A stretch of 64,000 nt of DNA from UBA6927 sp022447855 (GCA_022447855.1 JAKUTX010000008.1:5059-69058), one strand, 5' to 3'; numbered from the stretch's first letter, positions 16,902 through 26,726 are shown. Notes: generated by a model from the sequence alone, not told the origin. Numbers and translations are program-made.

Positions 16902-17981
16902 TCAGACCAAACGTTTTAACACACTAATCATCCGATCAGTTTGTGCAGGCGTACCAATTGCCGTCCGGAAACAGTTTCTTAATGATTCATTATTAAACGT
17001 ACGCACAAAAATACCTTCGCTTTCCAAGCCACTTACAACAAAATCTTTTTTGTATTCTTTTACTTCACACAATATATAATTCCCACTTGAAGGGACAGGT
17101 TCCAAACCATCAATATCAACTAATAAGCTAAACAACCGATCTCTTTCATCTACTATACTTCGAACATTCTTTAGCAAAAACGCAGAATCATCAATAGAGG
17201 CAATCAATGCGTCTTCGGCAGTTACACTTAAATTGTATGGTGACTTTATATCCATTAAATGGTTGACCAAAATTGGGCTCATAATTCCATATCCCACTCT
17301 TAATCCTGCAAGCCCGGCCCATTTACTCATAGTTCTAAGTATCACCAAATTATCAAACTCATCTATTAAATCCGCAAAGGTAAAATTGCAGAATTCATAA
17401 TAGGCTTCATCCAAAACTACAAGAACACCAGTATCAAGTAATGACCGTATTTCAAATTCCGAAGCCATATTTCCTGTAGGATTGTTTGGAGAAGCAACAA
17501 ATATTATCTTTGTACGATCATTGATTGTTTTAAGAGCATCTTCAATATCAATTCCAAAACTGCTATCTCGCCTAGACAACTGAACTTCAGCTTGGTAAAT
17601 CCTCGCACAAAATGCATACATCCCAAATGTTGGTTCAAAATCCAAAATATTGTCTCCTGGTTCCACAAATAATCTGAACAACAAATCAATCAATTCATCA
17701 CTTCCCGCTCCTGCGACCAAACAATCTTGGGGAAATCCAGTATATTCACTTAATTTATTACGAACTTTTCTTTGTAAAGGATCCGGGTAAACATGAACGG
17801 CAGAATTCGACACTACTTCAGAAACTTTCCCCGAAGGGCCATAAGGATTCTCATTACCATTTAATTTAATGATTTGATCAATTGGTATACCTGCTTTCTC
17901 CGCAAGCATTTCTGGAGGATCTACAGGATCATATGAAGTGACATTACGCAAATGAGGTTTAATTAAATCTTCTATACTCAA
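16902..17981 (-). CDS. hisC: Histidinol-phosphate aminotransferase
   Basis: PLP enzyme that makes histidinol phosphate. It shows LNGNENPYGPS at the N-terminus, GAGSDELIDLLFR, ASPNNPTGN, DEAYYEF and the lysine loop RTMSKWAGLAGLRVGYG, and a conserved C-terminal arginine region (NCFRTAIGT). Length 359 is normal. It follows hisD by about 16 nt on the same strand. It is the last gene of the contiguous his block before the hairpin-rich interval. Confidence 0.96.
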   Translation of the reverse strand: MSIEDLIKPHLRNVTSYDPVDPPEMLAEKAGIPIDQIIKLNGNENPYGPSGKVSEVVSNSAVHVYPDPLQRKVRNKLSEYTGFPQDCLVAGAGSDELIDLLFRLFVEPGDNILDFEPTFGMYAFCARIYQAEVQLSRRDSSFGIDIEDALKTINDRTKIIFVASPNNPTGNMASEFEIRSLLDTGVLVVLDEAYYEFCNFTFADLIDEFDNLVILRTMSKWAGLAGLRVGYGIMSPILVNHLMDIKSPYNLSVTAEDALIASIDDSAFLLKNVRSIVDERDRLFSLLVDIDGLEPVPSSGNYILCEVKEYKKDFVVSGLESEGIFVRTFNNESLRNCFRTAIGTPAQTDRMISVLKRLV

Positions 17982-17997
17982 TTCTTTCTCCTATTTA

Positions 17998-19269
17998 TCA
18001 TAATTCTTGACGAATTTCAGCAGCTTCAGCGTGACCATGTAATCCTTCGGCTTTCGCAATAATTGATGCAGATGCAGACAAATCCCGTGACTGTTCATTA
18101 TCAAAAGATACGATAGGAATAAATTTTAAAAATGTATGAATCCCAATTCCCGAATTAAATCTAGCCGTACCATTAGTTGGCATTACATGACTTGGTCCAG
18201 CAACATAATCACCCAAAACCTCATGAGAAAATTCACCCACAAAAATCACTCCAACATTCTTGATTTCATCTAAAAACATTTTTGTATCATCAACTACTAA
18301 ACTTAAATGTTCTGGAGCAAATTGATTAGTCAGATCAATAGCATCTTCTAGATCATCTAAAACAGCTATCAAACCTCTATTTTCAATTGATTTACTTGCA
18401 ATAGATCCGCGAGTCATCAACCCTAGGCGAGTTTCAATTTGGCTACTCACTTCTTGGGCTAATTGATGGGAATTAGTAAGCATAGTTGCCCTTGCAAGGA
18501 CATCGTGTTCTGCTTGTGCCAAAAGATCAGCCGCACACATCGTAGGATTGGCTGATGAATCAGCTATAAGAAATGTTTCTGTTGGGCCATACAATCCATC
18601 TATTCCAACTTCCCCAAAAAGCATTTTCTTAGCTAAGGTGACATAAATATTGCCAGGACCGCAAATCAAATCAACTTTTGGAATCGTTTGAGTCCCAAAA
18701 GCCATCCCAGCAATAGATTGAGCTCCACCAACAGAAAAGATTCTATCTACTCCAGCGATATCAGCTGCTGCAAGAACCATATCATCAAGTTTTCCATCTT
18801 TTGACAACGGTGTACACATTATTATTTCTTCTACCCCTGCCACTTTTGCAGGAATAGCAGTCATTAATACTGTTGATGGATAGCTTGCTGTCCCTCCAGG
18901 AACATAAACACCCACACGTTGAATAGGTACAATTTTTTGACCTAAACCTTCTCCAGAATTACTCCAACCCTGAAGCAAACATTTTTGATGAAATGTTGTA
19001 ATACGTTGTGCAGCCAATTGTAAAGAATCAAATAAATCCCTTGAAATGTTGTTTTTTGCATTTTTTATTGTACTTAAATCAACTTCAATACACTTCAAAG
19101 GAATACCTTCAAATTTTTGGGTCAAATTTATTAACGCCTCATCTCCGTCATTACGAACATATTGAATTATTCCTTCAACCGATTTTGTATAAGAAGAAGA
19201 ATTCTCTACTATTCCTCGTTCGGACATCAAAATAGTTCTAGCATCTTCAATTCCACTAACAATCTTCAT
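17998..19269 (-). CDS. hisD: Histidinol dehydrogenase
   Basis: Zinc- and NAD-dependent enzyme performing the last two oxidations to histidine. Key segments are PGGTASYPSTVLM, GPGNIYVTLAKK, DGLYGPTETFLIAD, LLAQAEHDVLARA with metal-binding Gln-His, GVIFVGEFSHEVLGDYVAGPSHVMPT, and the end LHGHAEAAEIRQ. Length 423 is normal. Its ATG overlaps the stop of the phospholipase-C-like gene upstream by 4 nt, so the two are translationally coupled. Confidence 0.97.
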   Translation of the reverse strand: MKIVSGIEDARTILMSERGIVENSSSYTKSVEGIIQYVRNDGDEALINLTQKFEGIPLKCIEVDLSTIKNAKNNISRDLFDSLQLAAQRITTFHQKCLLQGWSNSGEGLGQKIVPIQRVGVYVPGGTASYPSTVLMTAIPAKVAGVEEIIMCTPLSKDGKLDDMVLAAADIAGVDRIFSVGGAQSIAGMAFGTQTIPKVDLICGPGNIYVTLAKKMLFGEVGIDGLYGPTETFLIADSSANPTMCAADLLAQAEHDVLARATMLTNSHQLAQEVSSQIETRLGLMTRGSIASKSIENRGLIAVLDDLEDAIDLTNQFAPEHLSLVVDDTKMFLDEIKNVGVIFVGEFSHEVLGDYVAGPSHVMPTNGTARFNSGIGIHTFLKFIPIVSFDNEQSRDLSASASIIAKAEGLHGHAEAAEIRQEL

Positions 19270-20015
19270 ACGGAGTACTTCCTTATTTTCAAAACCATTA
19301 ATTCAACTGTATTATTTTCATAATCTTGGAATACCGACCTTGGCACTAATTCAAATAATTGGCTTAAGCCCAAAGAAATATCTTTCAAAAAAATTTCGGC
19401 TGTCCGGTGAACACTGTTCGTATCATCACCTCTAGAAATCCTGCGAGCCATAAATCTCAATCTATCCCAAGAAAATCCTCTCCCAATAAATCCACATACC
19501 CAATTACTCCATTCTTCAATTAAATCAGACTCTATAAATTCTAAATTTAAATTCTTATAATCTTCAGATTGAATTGTCCCAACAAAATCATAATCTAATT
19601 TCCAGAAAGCTCGATCTAAATTCAATTGCATAGCACGATCCAGGATTAACCCTTCATTGATATCAGGAAATAATGTCAAACTAGCAAAATACTTCCTAAA
19701 AACTTCAGAAATCCAGCATTCATCTGCAATCAAATGAGTAATGTAGCCGGAAATAAATGCTTGTAATTGAGAATCCATTTGTGAAAAGTTTGATAGAGTT
19801 GGATAGGACTTAAACATGTTGTCTATACCATCTCCAACATCTTTAAAATCCAATTGGACAAAATGATATACTGACCGGTCAACTTTGGTGATTACTCGAA
19901 TGTCAGGGCTAGTAGCACCTAAAAGAAATGATCCAAGATGTGCGTTAATTATCGGAGAATCTAATTGTTTAGAAACTTCAAGCGCAAATTTTAAATGAGT
20001 GGGCAAATTGGGCAT
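19266..20015 (-). CDS. Zinc-dependent phospholipase C-like protein
   Basis: A 249-residue protein resembling the Zn_dep_PLPC / S1-P1-type helical hydrolase family: THLKFA at the N-terminus, LGSFLLGATSPDIR, and YITHLIADECW near residue 112, giving conserved His and Asp that could bind zinc. No signal peptide is present, unlike secreted phospholipase C. It sits between hisG and hisD, overlapping hisD by 4 nt. The role in or beside histidine synthesis is unknown; the family assignment rests on motif pattern only. Confidence 0.65.
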   Translation of the reverse strand: MPNLPTHLKFALEVSKQLDSPIINAHLGSFLLGATSPDIRVITKVDRSVYHFVQLDFKDVGDGIDNMFKSYPTLSNFSQMDSQLQAFISGYITHLIADECWISEVFRKYFASLTLFPDINEGLILDRAMQLNLDRAFWKLDYDFVGTIQSEDYKNLNLEFIESDLIEEWSNWVCGFIGRGFSWDRLRFMARRISRGDDTNSVHRTAEIFLKDISLGLSQLFELVPRSVFQDYENNTVELMVLKIRKYSV

Positions 20016-20026
20016 TTATTACCAAC

Positions 20027-21016
20027 CTAAGAATCTGGAGAATCATTTTGACTTGTAAAAACATAATTTGGTTGAGAAACTGTAACACTTTCTCCATCCA
20101 ATGCTCTAAAACTAGCGACTACCTTAAGTAATTCACTCTGATCTACAACAACTGTTACAGCAAACCAATCGTCATTAGTATTACTAAAAACTCTAGAGAT
20201 AGTTGGGCCACGCAATCCTGAAATTTTCACATCTGATAGTACTCTTTGAGCTACCTCATCAGCATTTTTACCTTTAATATTTGCAGTAACAGAATAAGAC
20301 CCTTTAGATTTTAAATAAGATTCCATCAATTCAGTAATAGATTCTGTTAAATGTTGTTTTTCATCTCCTGAATTTAAAACATCTCGATTACAAATCAGGA
20401 TTGCCTGCGATGAAATTATAGTACCGCCAGAGATAGTCTTAATTCGATTTTCACGCATTGTCACTCCAGTTTCAGTAATATCCGCAATTACATCAGCGGA
20501 ACCCATTGCAGGAGCTACCTCAAGAGATCCTCTTGAAAACACCAATGAAAAATAATTCACACCTTTTTTCAATAAGAATCTTTCAGTTAATCTAGGATAT
20601 TTAGTTGCAACTCGTAACTCTTGGCCTTCATTCCTAAATTCGGAAGCCACATCAGCCAAATCAGTAATCGATACAACATCAATCCAAGAATCCGGTACTC
20701 CCAGCACCATTTTTGAATGCGCAAAACCTAAACCATCTATTAGAATCTCACAACGAGTCGCATCAAGTCGATATTCAGAAAACATATCTTTCCCGACAAT
20801 TCCAATATCAGCCCGCCCATCCTCAATCGTTTGAGTAATATCAGAAACGCGTTGGAAAATTACTTCCAGATTTTCCATTGAGGGAATAGTAGCCGTATAC
20901 CTACGGCTATTAATTCGAGACACATTTAACCCGCTTGCTTTCAAAAATCCCAATGCTGGTTCATATAAATTCCCTGAACTTGGTAATGCTATTCTTAAAT
21001 TTTTGTTTCTGTCCAT
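20027..21016 (-). CDS. hisG: ATP phosphoribosyltransferase, long form
   Basis: First enzyme of histidine synthesis, joining ATP and PRPP. The N-terminal part has LRIALPSSGNLYEPALGFL, GRADIGIVGKD, RVATKYPRLTERF and ADVIADITETGVTMREN. The protein is 329 residues because a C-terminal ACT-like regulatory domain follows (about residues 240-320: VTANIKGKNADEVAQRVL, SGLRGPTISRVF, FRALDGESVTVSQPNYVF). That domain marks the long, self-regulated form. The neighbour upstream nevertheless encodes a HisZ-like protein. Confidence 0.95.
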   Translation of the reverse strand: MDRNKNLRIALPSSGNLYEPALGFLKASGLNVSRINSRRYTATIPSMENLEVIFQRVSDITQTIEDGRADIGIVGKDMFSEYRLDATRCEILIDGLGFAHSKMVLGVPDSWIDVVSITDLADVASEFRNEGQELRVATKYPRLTERFLLKKGVNYFSLVFSRGSLEVAPAMGSADVIADITETGVTMRENRIKTISGGTIISSQAILICNRDVLNSGDEKQHLTESITELMESYLKSKGSYSVTANIKGKNADEVAQRVLSDVKISGLRGPTISRVFSNTNDDWFAVTVVVDQSELLKVVASFRALDGESVTVSQPNYVFTSQNDSPDS

Positions 21017-21020
21017 ATAA

Positions 21021-22217
21021 TTACTCAGTTTTTATATAAGGTAATATTGCATTTAAATCATACGCGAAGCCAAGAGCAGGAATATTCTTCTCTCCTCCCA
21101 AAGCACTAACTAAATCATCATATCTTCCTCCACCACCACAAAAGACTGGACTGTCAGAGCCTAATAAAACCATGTCAAAAGTAAAGCCAGTATAATAGGC
21201 TAAACCACGTAATAGACCCCAAGATAAAAATATGTTTTGTTCAGGAATACCAGAATTAATCAATTTCTTGAAAAAACCCTCAAACCCTACAAGGGAATCA
21301 ATATCAATATCTTTAGATTGCAACAAGTCTTTAGATTGATTCAAAACATCAAGTGAATGACCTTCGAGCTGTACCATTGATTTCATTAAACTAACTGCCG
21401 ATAAAAAATTTTCGGGAGAATCCATATCTCTCACCTTACGAATCAATCGATCAATAATCTGTTTCTTGGTCCTCCTGCCCAATGAACTATAGGGAGTGTC
21501 TCTCATCATTTCTGTATACATTTTTTCAGCATCAATTTCAGAAAAATCATTTTTTGAAGAATCGTTTTTATCTGAAACAATCCGAATCTCTTGGGCATTT
21601 GCAAGCAATCGATCTGGATCTACGTCCCCCTCTTTTAAAAACCCTAGATTATTCATTATCATTGATTGAGACAATCTTGAGAGTCCAAAATTATTGAGAA
21701 CCCCAAAAAGAATCCCAATATTATTGAAATTCAATTGACAATCAACCAAACCTAATTTGTTCAAACCTTGCCAAGCAAGTAGAGAAATCTCAACGTCAGA
21801 ATTAATACCGTGACTACCAATCAACTCAGCACCAGATTGATATAATTGAATAGTCTTAGATTCCACCTCATCGTATCTAAACACAGGCCCAGAATATTGA
21901 ATTCGTTGAGGAGAATCACCTTTATTACGTTCAATATAGTTTCTAATTACCGAGGATGTAAATTCTGGGCGTATACTTACCTTTTTGCCGCCCGGATCAA
22001 CAAATGAATACAATTGACTATTTAAGGCAGCTCCCGATTTTCTAAGAAACAATTCTGTGTCTTCAAAAAAAGGTGTGTCTATTTCTAGATATCCACCTGC
22101 ATACAAAGTTTGGGAAATTTCAAGTTTTAGATCCTGCAAAACTGAGAAGTTTTCATCAAAAAGATCTTCCATACCTGGAAGTTTATTTACCCTTGAAATT
22201 CTCACACTCATCTCCAA
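21021..22217 (-). CDS. hisZ: HisZ-like ATP phosphoribosyltransferase regulatory subunit (HisRS paralogue)
   Basis: Class II synthetase-like catalytic fold. Motif 2 FRYDE is present, as are GLAYYTG (HisA box) and GGGGRYDDLVSALGG. In motif 3 the arginine-containing GLERL of true HisRS is replaced by YDLNAI, and the C-terminal anticodon-binding domain is missing (398 residues). That supports HisZ over HisS. It begins the minus-strand his operon and ends 4 nt before hisG. HisZ normally activates short HisG, but the HisG here is the long form. Confidence 0.8.
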   Translation of the reverse strand: MEMSVRISRVNKLPGMEDLFDENFSVLQDLKLEISQTLYAGGYLEIDTPFFEDTELFLRKSGAALNSQLYSFVDPGGKKVSIRPEFTSSVIRNYIERNKGDSPQRIQYSGPVFRYDEVESKTIQLYQSGAELIGSHGINSDVEISLLAWQGLNKLGLVDCQLNFNNIGILFGVLNNFGLSRLSQSMIMNNLGFLKEGDVDPDRLLANAQEIRIVSDKNDSSKNDFSEIDAEKMYTEMMRDTPYSSLGRRTKKQIIDRLIRKVRDMDSPENFLSAVSLMKSMVQLEGHSLDVLNQSKDLLQSKDIDIDSLVGFEGFFKKLINSGIPEQNIFLSWGLLRGLAYYTGFTFDMVLLGSDSPVFCGGGGRYDDLVSALGGEKNIPALGFAYDLNAILPYIKTE

Positions 22218-22401
22218 TTGTATTTTTTATTTGTGGTGTATTAAGTATATTCTCGCAAACATATTTATTACAATCCATTAGAAGGTCTTTCTACTCTTTT
22301 CAATCCAATAAAATAGAAATCTAAAGAGGGCATGCGAATAGAATTTTAGGAAAACAAATTACAAACCAATGATCAAAGATATTCACAGAATCAATTTTAT
22401 T

Positions 22402-23730
22402 CTACGCCAAAAAGGTTATGCTCCCAGATGCTATCCTTTTATTCCATGTACTCCCTGTAGGATAAATATGTGAATCAAAAAAATCTTTTTCCATATCTAA
22501 TCCCCATCCATACGATTCAGGAGCAACATACCTACCATTTTTTGCTTTAATTGGTGAAATAAATACGTCTTCTTGCAGGAAATTCAGATACTCAACTACT
22601 TGCGAATCTGAATGACTAGAAACTTTAATTTGATCCCACATTGCATAATGAACAATCATATTGCATAGTCCTATACCTCCACCATGCGGACAAACTGGAA
22701 CATCGTATTTTTTTGCTAATAAAATCACAGCCATAACATCATTCACCCCACCAAGCCTACTAGCATCAATTTGACAAAATCCAAGTGCACCAGCTTGCAA
22801 CATTTGCTTAAAAATAACAGGTGAAGGTACCTGTTCACCTGTAGCTACCTTTATTCCTAAGGGTTCAAGAGCTTGAGCAATTTTCAAATGTCCCTGTACA
22901 TCATCTCTCGATGTAGGTTCTTCTATCCACGTAGGTTTAAACACAGCAAGATGTTTCATATACTCAATAGCTTCATCCACACCCCAAACTTGGTTACAAT
23001 CAAGCATAAGTTGGGCATCATCACCTATTTGTTTCCTAATAAATGCTAATCTTTCCATATCATCAGACAGACTTTGACCAACTTTCATCTTGAAACAATC
23101 AAATCCTTCTTTCTTCATATCAGAAATTGTCTTAGCAATTTCTTCATCACTCAAACCTAACCATCCAGCAGTCGAATATGCTTTTGGCCCATTTTCTAGC
23201 AATGCATGCTCAAGACTTTGATGCATGTTTTCATTGTGAGTAAGTATATCCAAAGCCTCTTCGGGCAACAAACCGTCACGCAAATACCTCCAGTCAATAG
23301 AAGAAACAATTTTAGATGGTTCTAAATCAACTAGAAGTTTCCACATAGGCTTCTTTTCAACTTTTGCCCAACAATCCCACATGGAATTCATTACGCATCC
23401 TAAAGCCATTCTGTTTACCCCATCAGCCAACCATCTAAGTTGATGATGATCGTTAATCAATTTATACAATTCTCCTGGATCCTCTACAAACTGATTAAAA
23501 TCATAATTTTCTAAAAGATTTAAGATATCTTTTACGCCATATACTATCCAATCATTACCTGCTCCAACAGTAAAACAAACTGAATTCCCAACTATGCCAT
23601 TGGATAATTCAATCGTTGTATATACACAGGAATAATTAGGCTTTTTGTGAAAAGGATCTGAACCTAACAATGAATCAGATGTCGGAACTCTAATATCAAA
23701 GACTTCTACATTTTTAACAAATAATGACAT
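22402..23730 (-). CDS. L-fuconate dehydratase-like enolase superfamily enzyme
   Basis: Enolase-superfamily dehydratase of 442 residues. Signature segments match L-fuconate dehydratase: RWLADGVNRMALGCVMNSMWD, FKMKVG with the catalytic lysine, LMLDCNQVWG, WIEEPTS and ATGEQ for the metal site, CPHGGGIGLC with the catalytic His, and YPTGSTW near the end. The start ATG has GAGG about 9 nt upstream. It probably acts on L-fuconate or a related acid sugar. It is followed upstream on the strand by an unrecognised gene rather than a full fucose pathway. Confidence 0.85.
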   Translation of the reverse strand: MSLFVKNVEVFDIRVPTSDSLLGSDPFHKKPNYSCVYTTIELSNGIVGNSVCFTVGAGNDWIVYGVKDILNLLENYDFNQFVEDPGELYKLINDHHQLRWLADGVNRMALGCVMNSMWDCWAKVEKKPMWKLLVDLEPSKIVSSIDWRYLRDGLLPEEALDILTHNENMHQSLEHALLENGPKAYSTAGWLGLSDEEIAKTISDMKKEGFDCFKMKVGQSLSDDMERLAFIRKQIGDDAQLMLDCNQVWGVDEAIEYMKHLAVFKPTWIEEPTSRDDVQGHLKIAQALEPLGIKVATGEQVPSPVIFKQMLQAGALGFCQIDASRLGGVNDVMAVILLAKKYDVPVCPHGGGIGLCNMIVHYAMWDQIKVSSHSDSQVVEYLNFLQEDVFISPIKAKNGRYVAPESYGWGLDMEKDFFDSHIYPTGSTWNKRIASGSITFLA

Positions 23731-23746
23731 GATCTAACCTCAAAAA

Positions 23747-24703
23747 CTAATAGTCATTTTCCCTATATTTACGGCGAATCTCATTTAATTCATTCTGTAT
23801 TTCTGGAGAAAACTCTTTGGAATTATACTTCTGAATTCTTGACTTTGAAATAGTTGATTCCTGGTTCTCAAAAACGACTAAATAAGAATCATCCTTTTCT
23901 TCAACCAAAAATCTTCCAGTAATACCAATTATTCTAAAGTCATAATTCAGTTCATAAGGTAAAAACTTTTCGATTATTTGCGATGGTAGGCTGAATCTAT
24001 CAATATTAGCATCCCTACAGAAAACCTGATCGAGCCAAGGAGTCCTAAGTGGTCGAACCTTTTTTGTAGTGATTGCGAATTCATAAGCCTTGAGTTTTTC
24101 TGCACTTTCATAGGGTCGGTAAGCCAACCAGTTATCAATATCTTCGCGCATATATCTTGGTTCATAAGTGTTTTCCTCCTTGAAGGCTTCATACAATCTC
24201 ATACGTTGAACGTATGCTTCAGCAATAACTAAAATGTCAAAAATGCAAAATTCTGGATGGTACATCAATAAAAACTGGACCCAAAACAGCAACGAATATG
24301 AGGGTTTTTGTATTTCACCTGGGCTAACACCACACTTTGACCATTCAATCAAGGTCTGATTCCATATTTCGTACATTTTAGTAACAAAATCATCCCTAAT
24401 CCCATACTTCCTCATTGCGTCAAGATCCTCCCAGGAAACATCTTCAAAACCTTTTGAGTCAGTAGCATCCCATAAAATCCGGACCCTCTTTCTCCAATTA
24501 TGCAATGTCTTTCGAGTAACTATTATACTATTTTGAGTAATTTTAGTATTTTTAAAATTTTGAGATTTATCAAAAAATTTACTTCCATTTTCAAAAAATC
24601 CGAATTCCAATGCTATGAATTTTTCCATACAATCCTTTTGCCAATTGCATTCAGATCCTTTAAAAGCAAGTCGTACCATTTGCTCTTTTGAAAGTTTGGT
24701 CAT
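23747..24703 (-). CDS. Unrecognised protein with possible helix-turn-helix
   Basis: A 318-residue soluble protein, rich in Tyr, Trp, Lys and Glu, that I cannot place in a family. The segment TRKTLHNWRKRVRILWDA at about residues 63-80 could be a helix-turn-helix. The middle has EIQKPSYSLLFWVQFLLMYHPEF and AEAYVQRMRLYEAF. It lies 16 nt upstream of the fuconate dehydratase gene on the same strand and is preceded by an extremely AT-rich gap. It could be a regulator or an accessory protein of the dehydratase; the sequence does not decide. Confidence 0.6.
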   Translation of the reverse strand: MTKLSKEQMVRLAFKGSECNWQKDCMEKFIALEFGFFENGSKFFDKSQNFKNTKITQNSIIVTRKTLHNWRKRVRILWDATDSKGFEDVSWEDLDAMRKYGIRDDFVTKMYEIWNQTLIEWSKCGVSPGEIQKPSYSLLFWVQFLLMYHPEFCIFDILVIAEAYVQRMRLYEAFKEENTYEPRYMREDIDNWLAYRPYESAEKLKAYEFAITTKKVRPLRTPWLDQVFCRDANIDRFSLPSQIIEKFLPYELNYDFRIIGITGRFLVEEKDDSYLVVFENQESTISKSRIQKYNSKEFSPEIQNELNEIRRKYRENDY

Positions 24704-24993
24704 AATTTACCCAAGAATGTTACAAATATTTAATATTATTAAAATAACAGAAAATATTCTAATATTCAATAAAATTAATTTCACAATTTAAAATTTTATT
24801 TTCACAAATGATATTAATAATTCTTTTTTAATATCATAATAATAGTTTTCAAATTTCAACAAAATTAAAAACTTTCTCGAGTAATAGACATCAATATTTT
24901 AAAAATATTAGAAACAAAATCTTGTTAGATAAAAATAAATATAAAATATATATGAGTAATTATTTTAAAAATTAAGAACTTTTTTATAAGAGA
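24704..24993. other. Very AT-rich intergenic stretch
   Basis: About 290 nt composed almost entirely of A and T between two minus-strand units. I see no RNA gene or convincing terminator. It probably contains the promoter of the unrecognised gene to its left and the end of the response-regulator transcript. Confidence 0.5.
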
Positions 24994-25641
24994 TTATCTT
25001 AGAATATTGTTTTGCATTGCTAAAGTAGCTGCTTCAGTTCTAGTCTTTACATGCAATTTAGATAATATATTTCTAACGTGTACTTCAACTGTACGCACTG
25101 AAATTGAAAACCTATCTGCTATTTCAAAATTTCTAAGTCCATGAGACATCAATTCTAAAATTTCTAGCTCGCGTGATGTTAAATCCCAAATCCTATCTTT
25201 TTTATAACGTTTAGTAGTCGCGAATCCCTTCATAACCTTACTTGCTATTGAAGGAGGCAAAACTACTCCACCGCTAACAACATCCCTAATCGCTTGAATT
25301 AAAGTCTCTTGAGGAGAATCTTTTAAAATATATCCATCTATTCCAAGCTTGGACAAAATCTCAATATATTTATCGAAATCATAAGCACTTAATATTAATA
25401 TCTTTATTTTTGGCCAGTGATCTTTAATTCGCTTAGTTAATTCAATCCCCGACTCTCCTTTAGCTAAACGAATATCTAAAATCCCAACATCAACTTGCGT
25501 TCTTATAAGCAAGTCTATAGTCGAAGAAATGTCATCTGCCTCACCTACAACCAAAAAATCAGGTTCACTATCAATACACGCTCTTATACCCTGCCTAAAC
25601 ATTGCATGATCGTCAACCAACACTACTCGCACTTGTTTCAA
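24994..25641 (-). CDS. NarL/LuxR-type response regulator
   Basis: A 215-residue two-domain regulator. The receiver domain starts VRVVLVDDHAMFRQGI, has the phospho-acceptor Asp in GILDIRLAKGESG, and Lys in YILKDSPQ. The C-terminal LuxR helix-turn-helix reads LTSRELEILELMSHGLRNFEIA and SVRTVEVHVRNILSKLHV. Its ATG overlaps the stop of the upstream histidine kinase (ATGA), so the two form a two-component pair. Target genes are unknown; the fuconate dehydratase unit downstream is a possible candidate by proximity only. Confidence 0.93.
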   Translation of the reverse strand: MKQVRVVLVDDHAMFRQGIRACIDSEPDFLVVGEADDISSTIDLLIRTQVDVGILDIRLAKGESGIELTKRIKDHWPKIKILILSAYDFDKYIEILSKLGIDGYILKDSPQETLIQAIRDVVSGGVVLPPSIASKVMKGFATTKRYKKDRIWDLTSRELEILELMSHGLRNFEIADRFSISVRTVEVHVRNILSKLHVKTRTEAATLAMQNNILR

Positions 25642-26726
25642 AACAAACTTCCTTGGTTTCCAGATGATGTTCGCGGTATTTTCACACTAACCTTTGTACC
25701 TTTCTCCTTAACAGAATCGATCGTAATATCTCCACCGAGCTGTTGTGCTCTTTTTAGCATCCCGCTTATCCCCATACGACTATTAGATATTGATATATTC
25801 TGGGCATCAAACCCAATTCCATCATCTTGTACAATAAGAAGCGCCCATTTTTTTTGTAATTTGACCCTAAAATCTAACTTTGATGCTTGAGCATGTTTAA
25901 TAGTGTTATTAGAAGCCTCTTGCGCCACACGAAACAATGCAAGCTCTACATCAGGCAATAGACGCTTTCCAAACTCTATTCCTTCCAGAGAAAGATTGGT
26001 TTTAATATGATATTGTTCTCCGACCCAATCAAGTAACCAATCTAGGCCCGCAGCAATACCAAATTCTTTCAAAACAGTGGGCTGAAGCGATCCACAAATC
26101 TCTCTTAATTCATCTGACAACAATCGCGCCATAGCTACAGGATCATGTACATTCGCCCCAAACCCTCCCAACATTAATGCCTTTTGTAAAGGGCCATCAT
26201 GTAAATCTCCGGCCAATTTAGCCCATTCTGCTTCTACTGCCCTAGTAACTAAATCGCCCACATCTACAGGAGAGAATCCCAGAGTCAAATCCACTCCCAA
26301 TAAAACCTGTGACGCCATAGGACGAAGTGAAGAGATCTGATTTTCTTCATTTGATGAAAATTTTTTATGATCTGGTTTAGGACCTAAAACAACACATCCA
26401 AAAATTAAATCATCATAGTCAAGACTTACTAGAAGGTACCATCCATCATCATCCTCAATTTGAATAGTTCCAGGCAATAATCCATCAATATTATTTTTTA
26501 ACCTATTGTAAATAGAATTTATCCCATTATCAGATTGTCCAACAATGGCTAAAACCCCGTCTTCATTTTTAGAATCTATTGGCCTATATGCCAATACTAA
26601 ACCTGATGAAACACCTAAAGCGTCTTTCAAGCACTGTCCAACGATAAATGCCGCAGATTGCCTATCTGAAACCGACTTTTTCTCAGACTTCCTATCTCCT
26701 ATTCCAGAAATTTGTTTTTGTAACAA
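25638..26726 (-). CDS. Cytosolic NarL-partner histidine kinase
   Basis: A 362-residue HisKA_3-type sensor kinase. An N-terminal GAF-like region (about residues 20-160) precedes the phospho-acceptor box EWAKLAGDLHDGPLQKAL. The HATPase domain has the N box EASNNTIKHAQAS, DDGIGFD and GISGMLKRAQQLGG. No membrane helix is seen, so it senses an internal signal. Translation likely starts at TTG 26724-26726, where GGAG lies 7 nt upstream. It is coupled to the response regulator by a 4-nt overlap. Confidence 0.9.
   Translation of the reverse strand: MLQKQISGIGDRKSEKKSVSDRQSAAFIVGQCLKDALGVSSGLVLAYRPIDSKNEDGVLAIVGQSDNGINSIYNRLKNNIDGLLPGTIQIEDDDGWYLLVSLDYDDLIFGCVVLGPKPDHKKFSSNEENQISSLRPMASQVLLGVDLTLGFSPVDVGDLVTRAVEAEWAKLAGDLHDGPLQKALMLGGFGANVHDPVAMARLLSDELREICGSLQPTVLKEFGIAAGLDWLLDWVGEQYHIKTNLSLEGIEFGKRLLPDVELALFRVAQEASNNTIKHAQASKLDFRVKLQKKWALLIVQDDGIGFDAQNISISNSRMGISGMLKRAQQLGGDITIDSVKEKGTKVSVKIPRTSSGNQGSLF

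Noticed and set aside
21021..22217. Histidyl-tRNA synthetase
   Set aside because: The motif-3 arginine region and the anticodon-binding domain are missing, and it is next to hisG.
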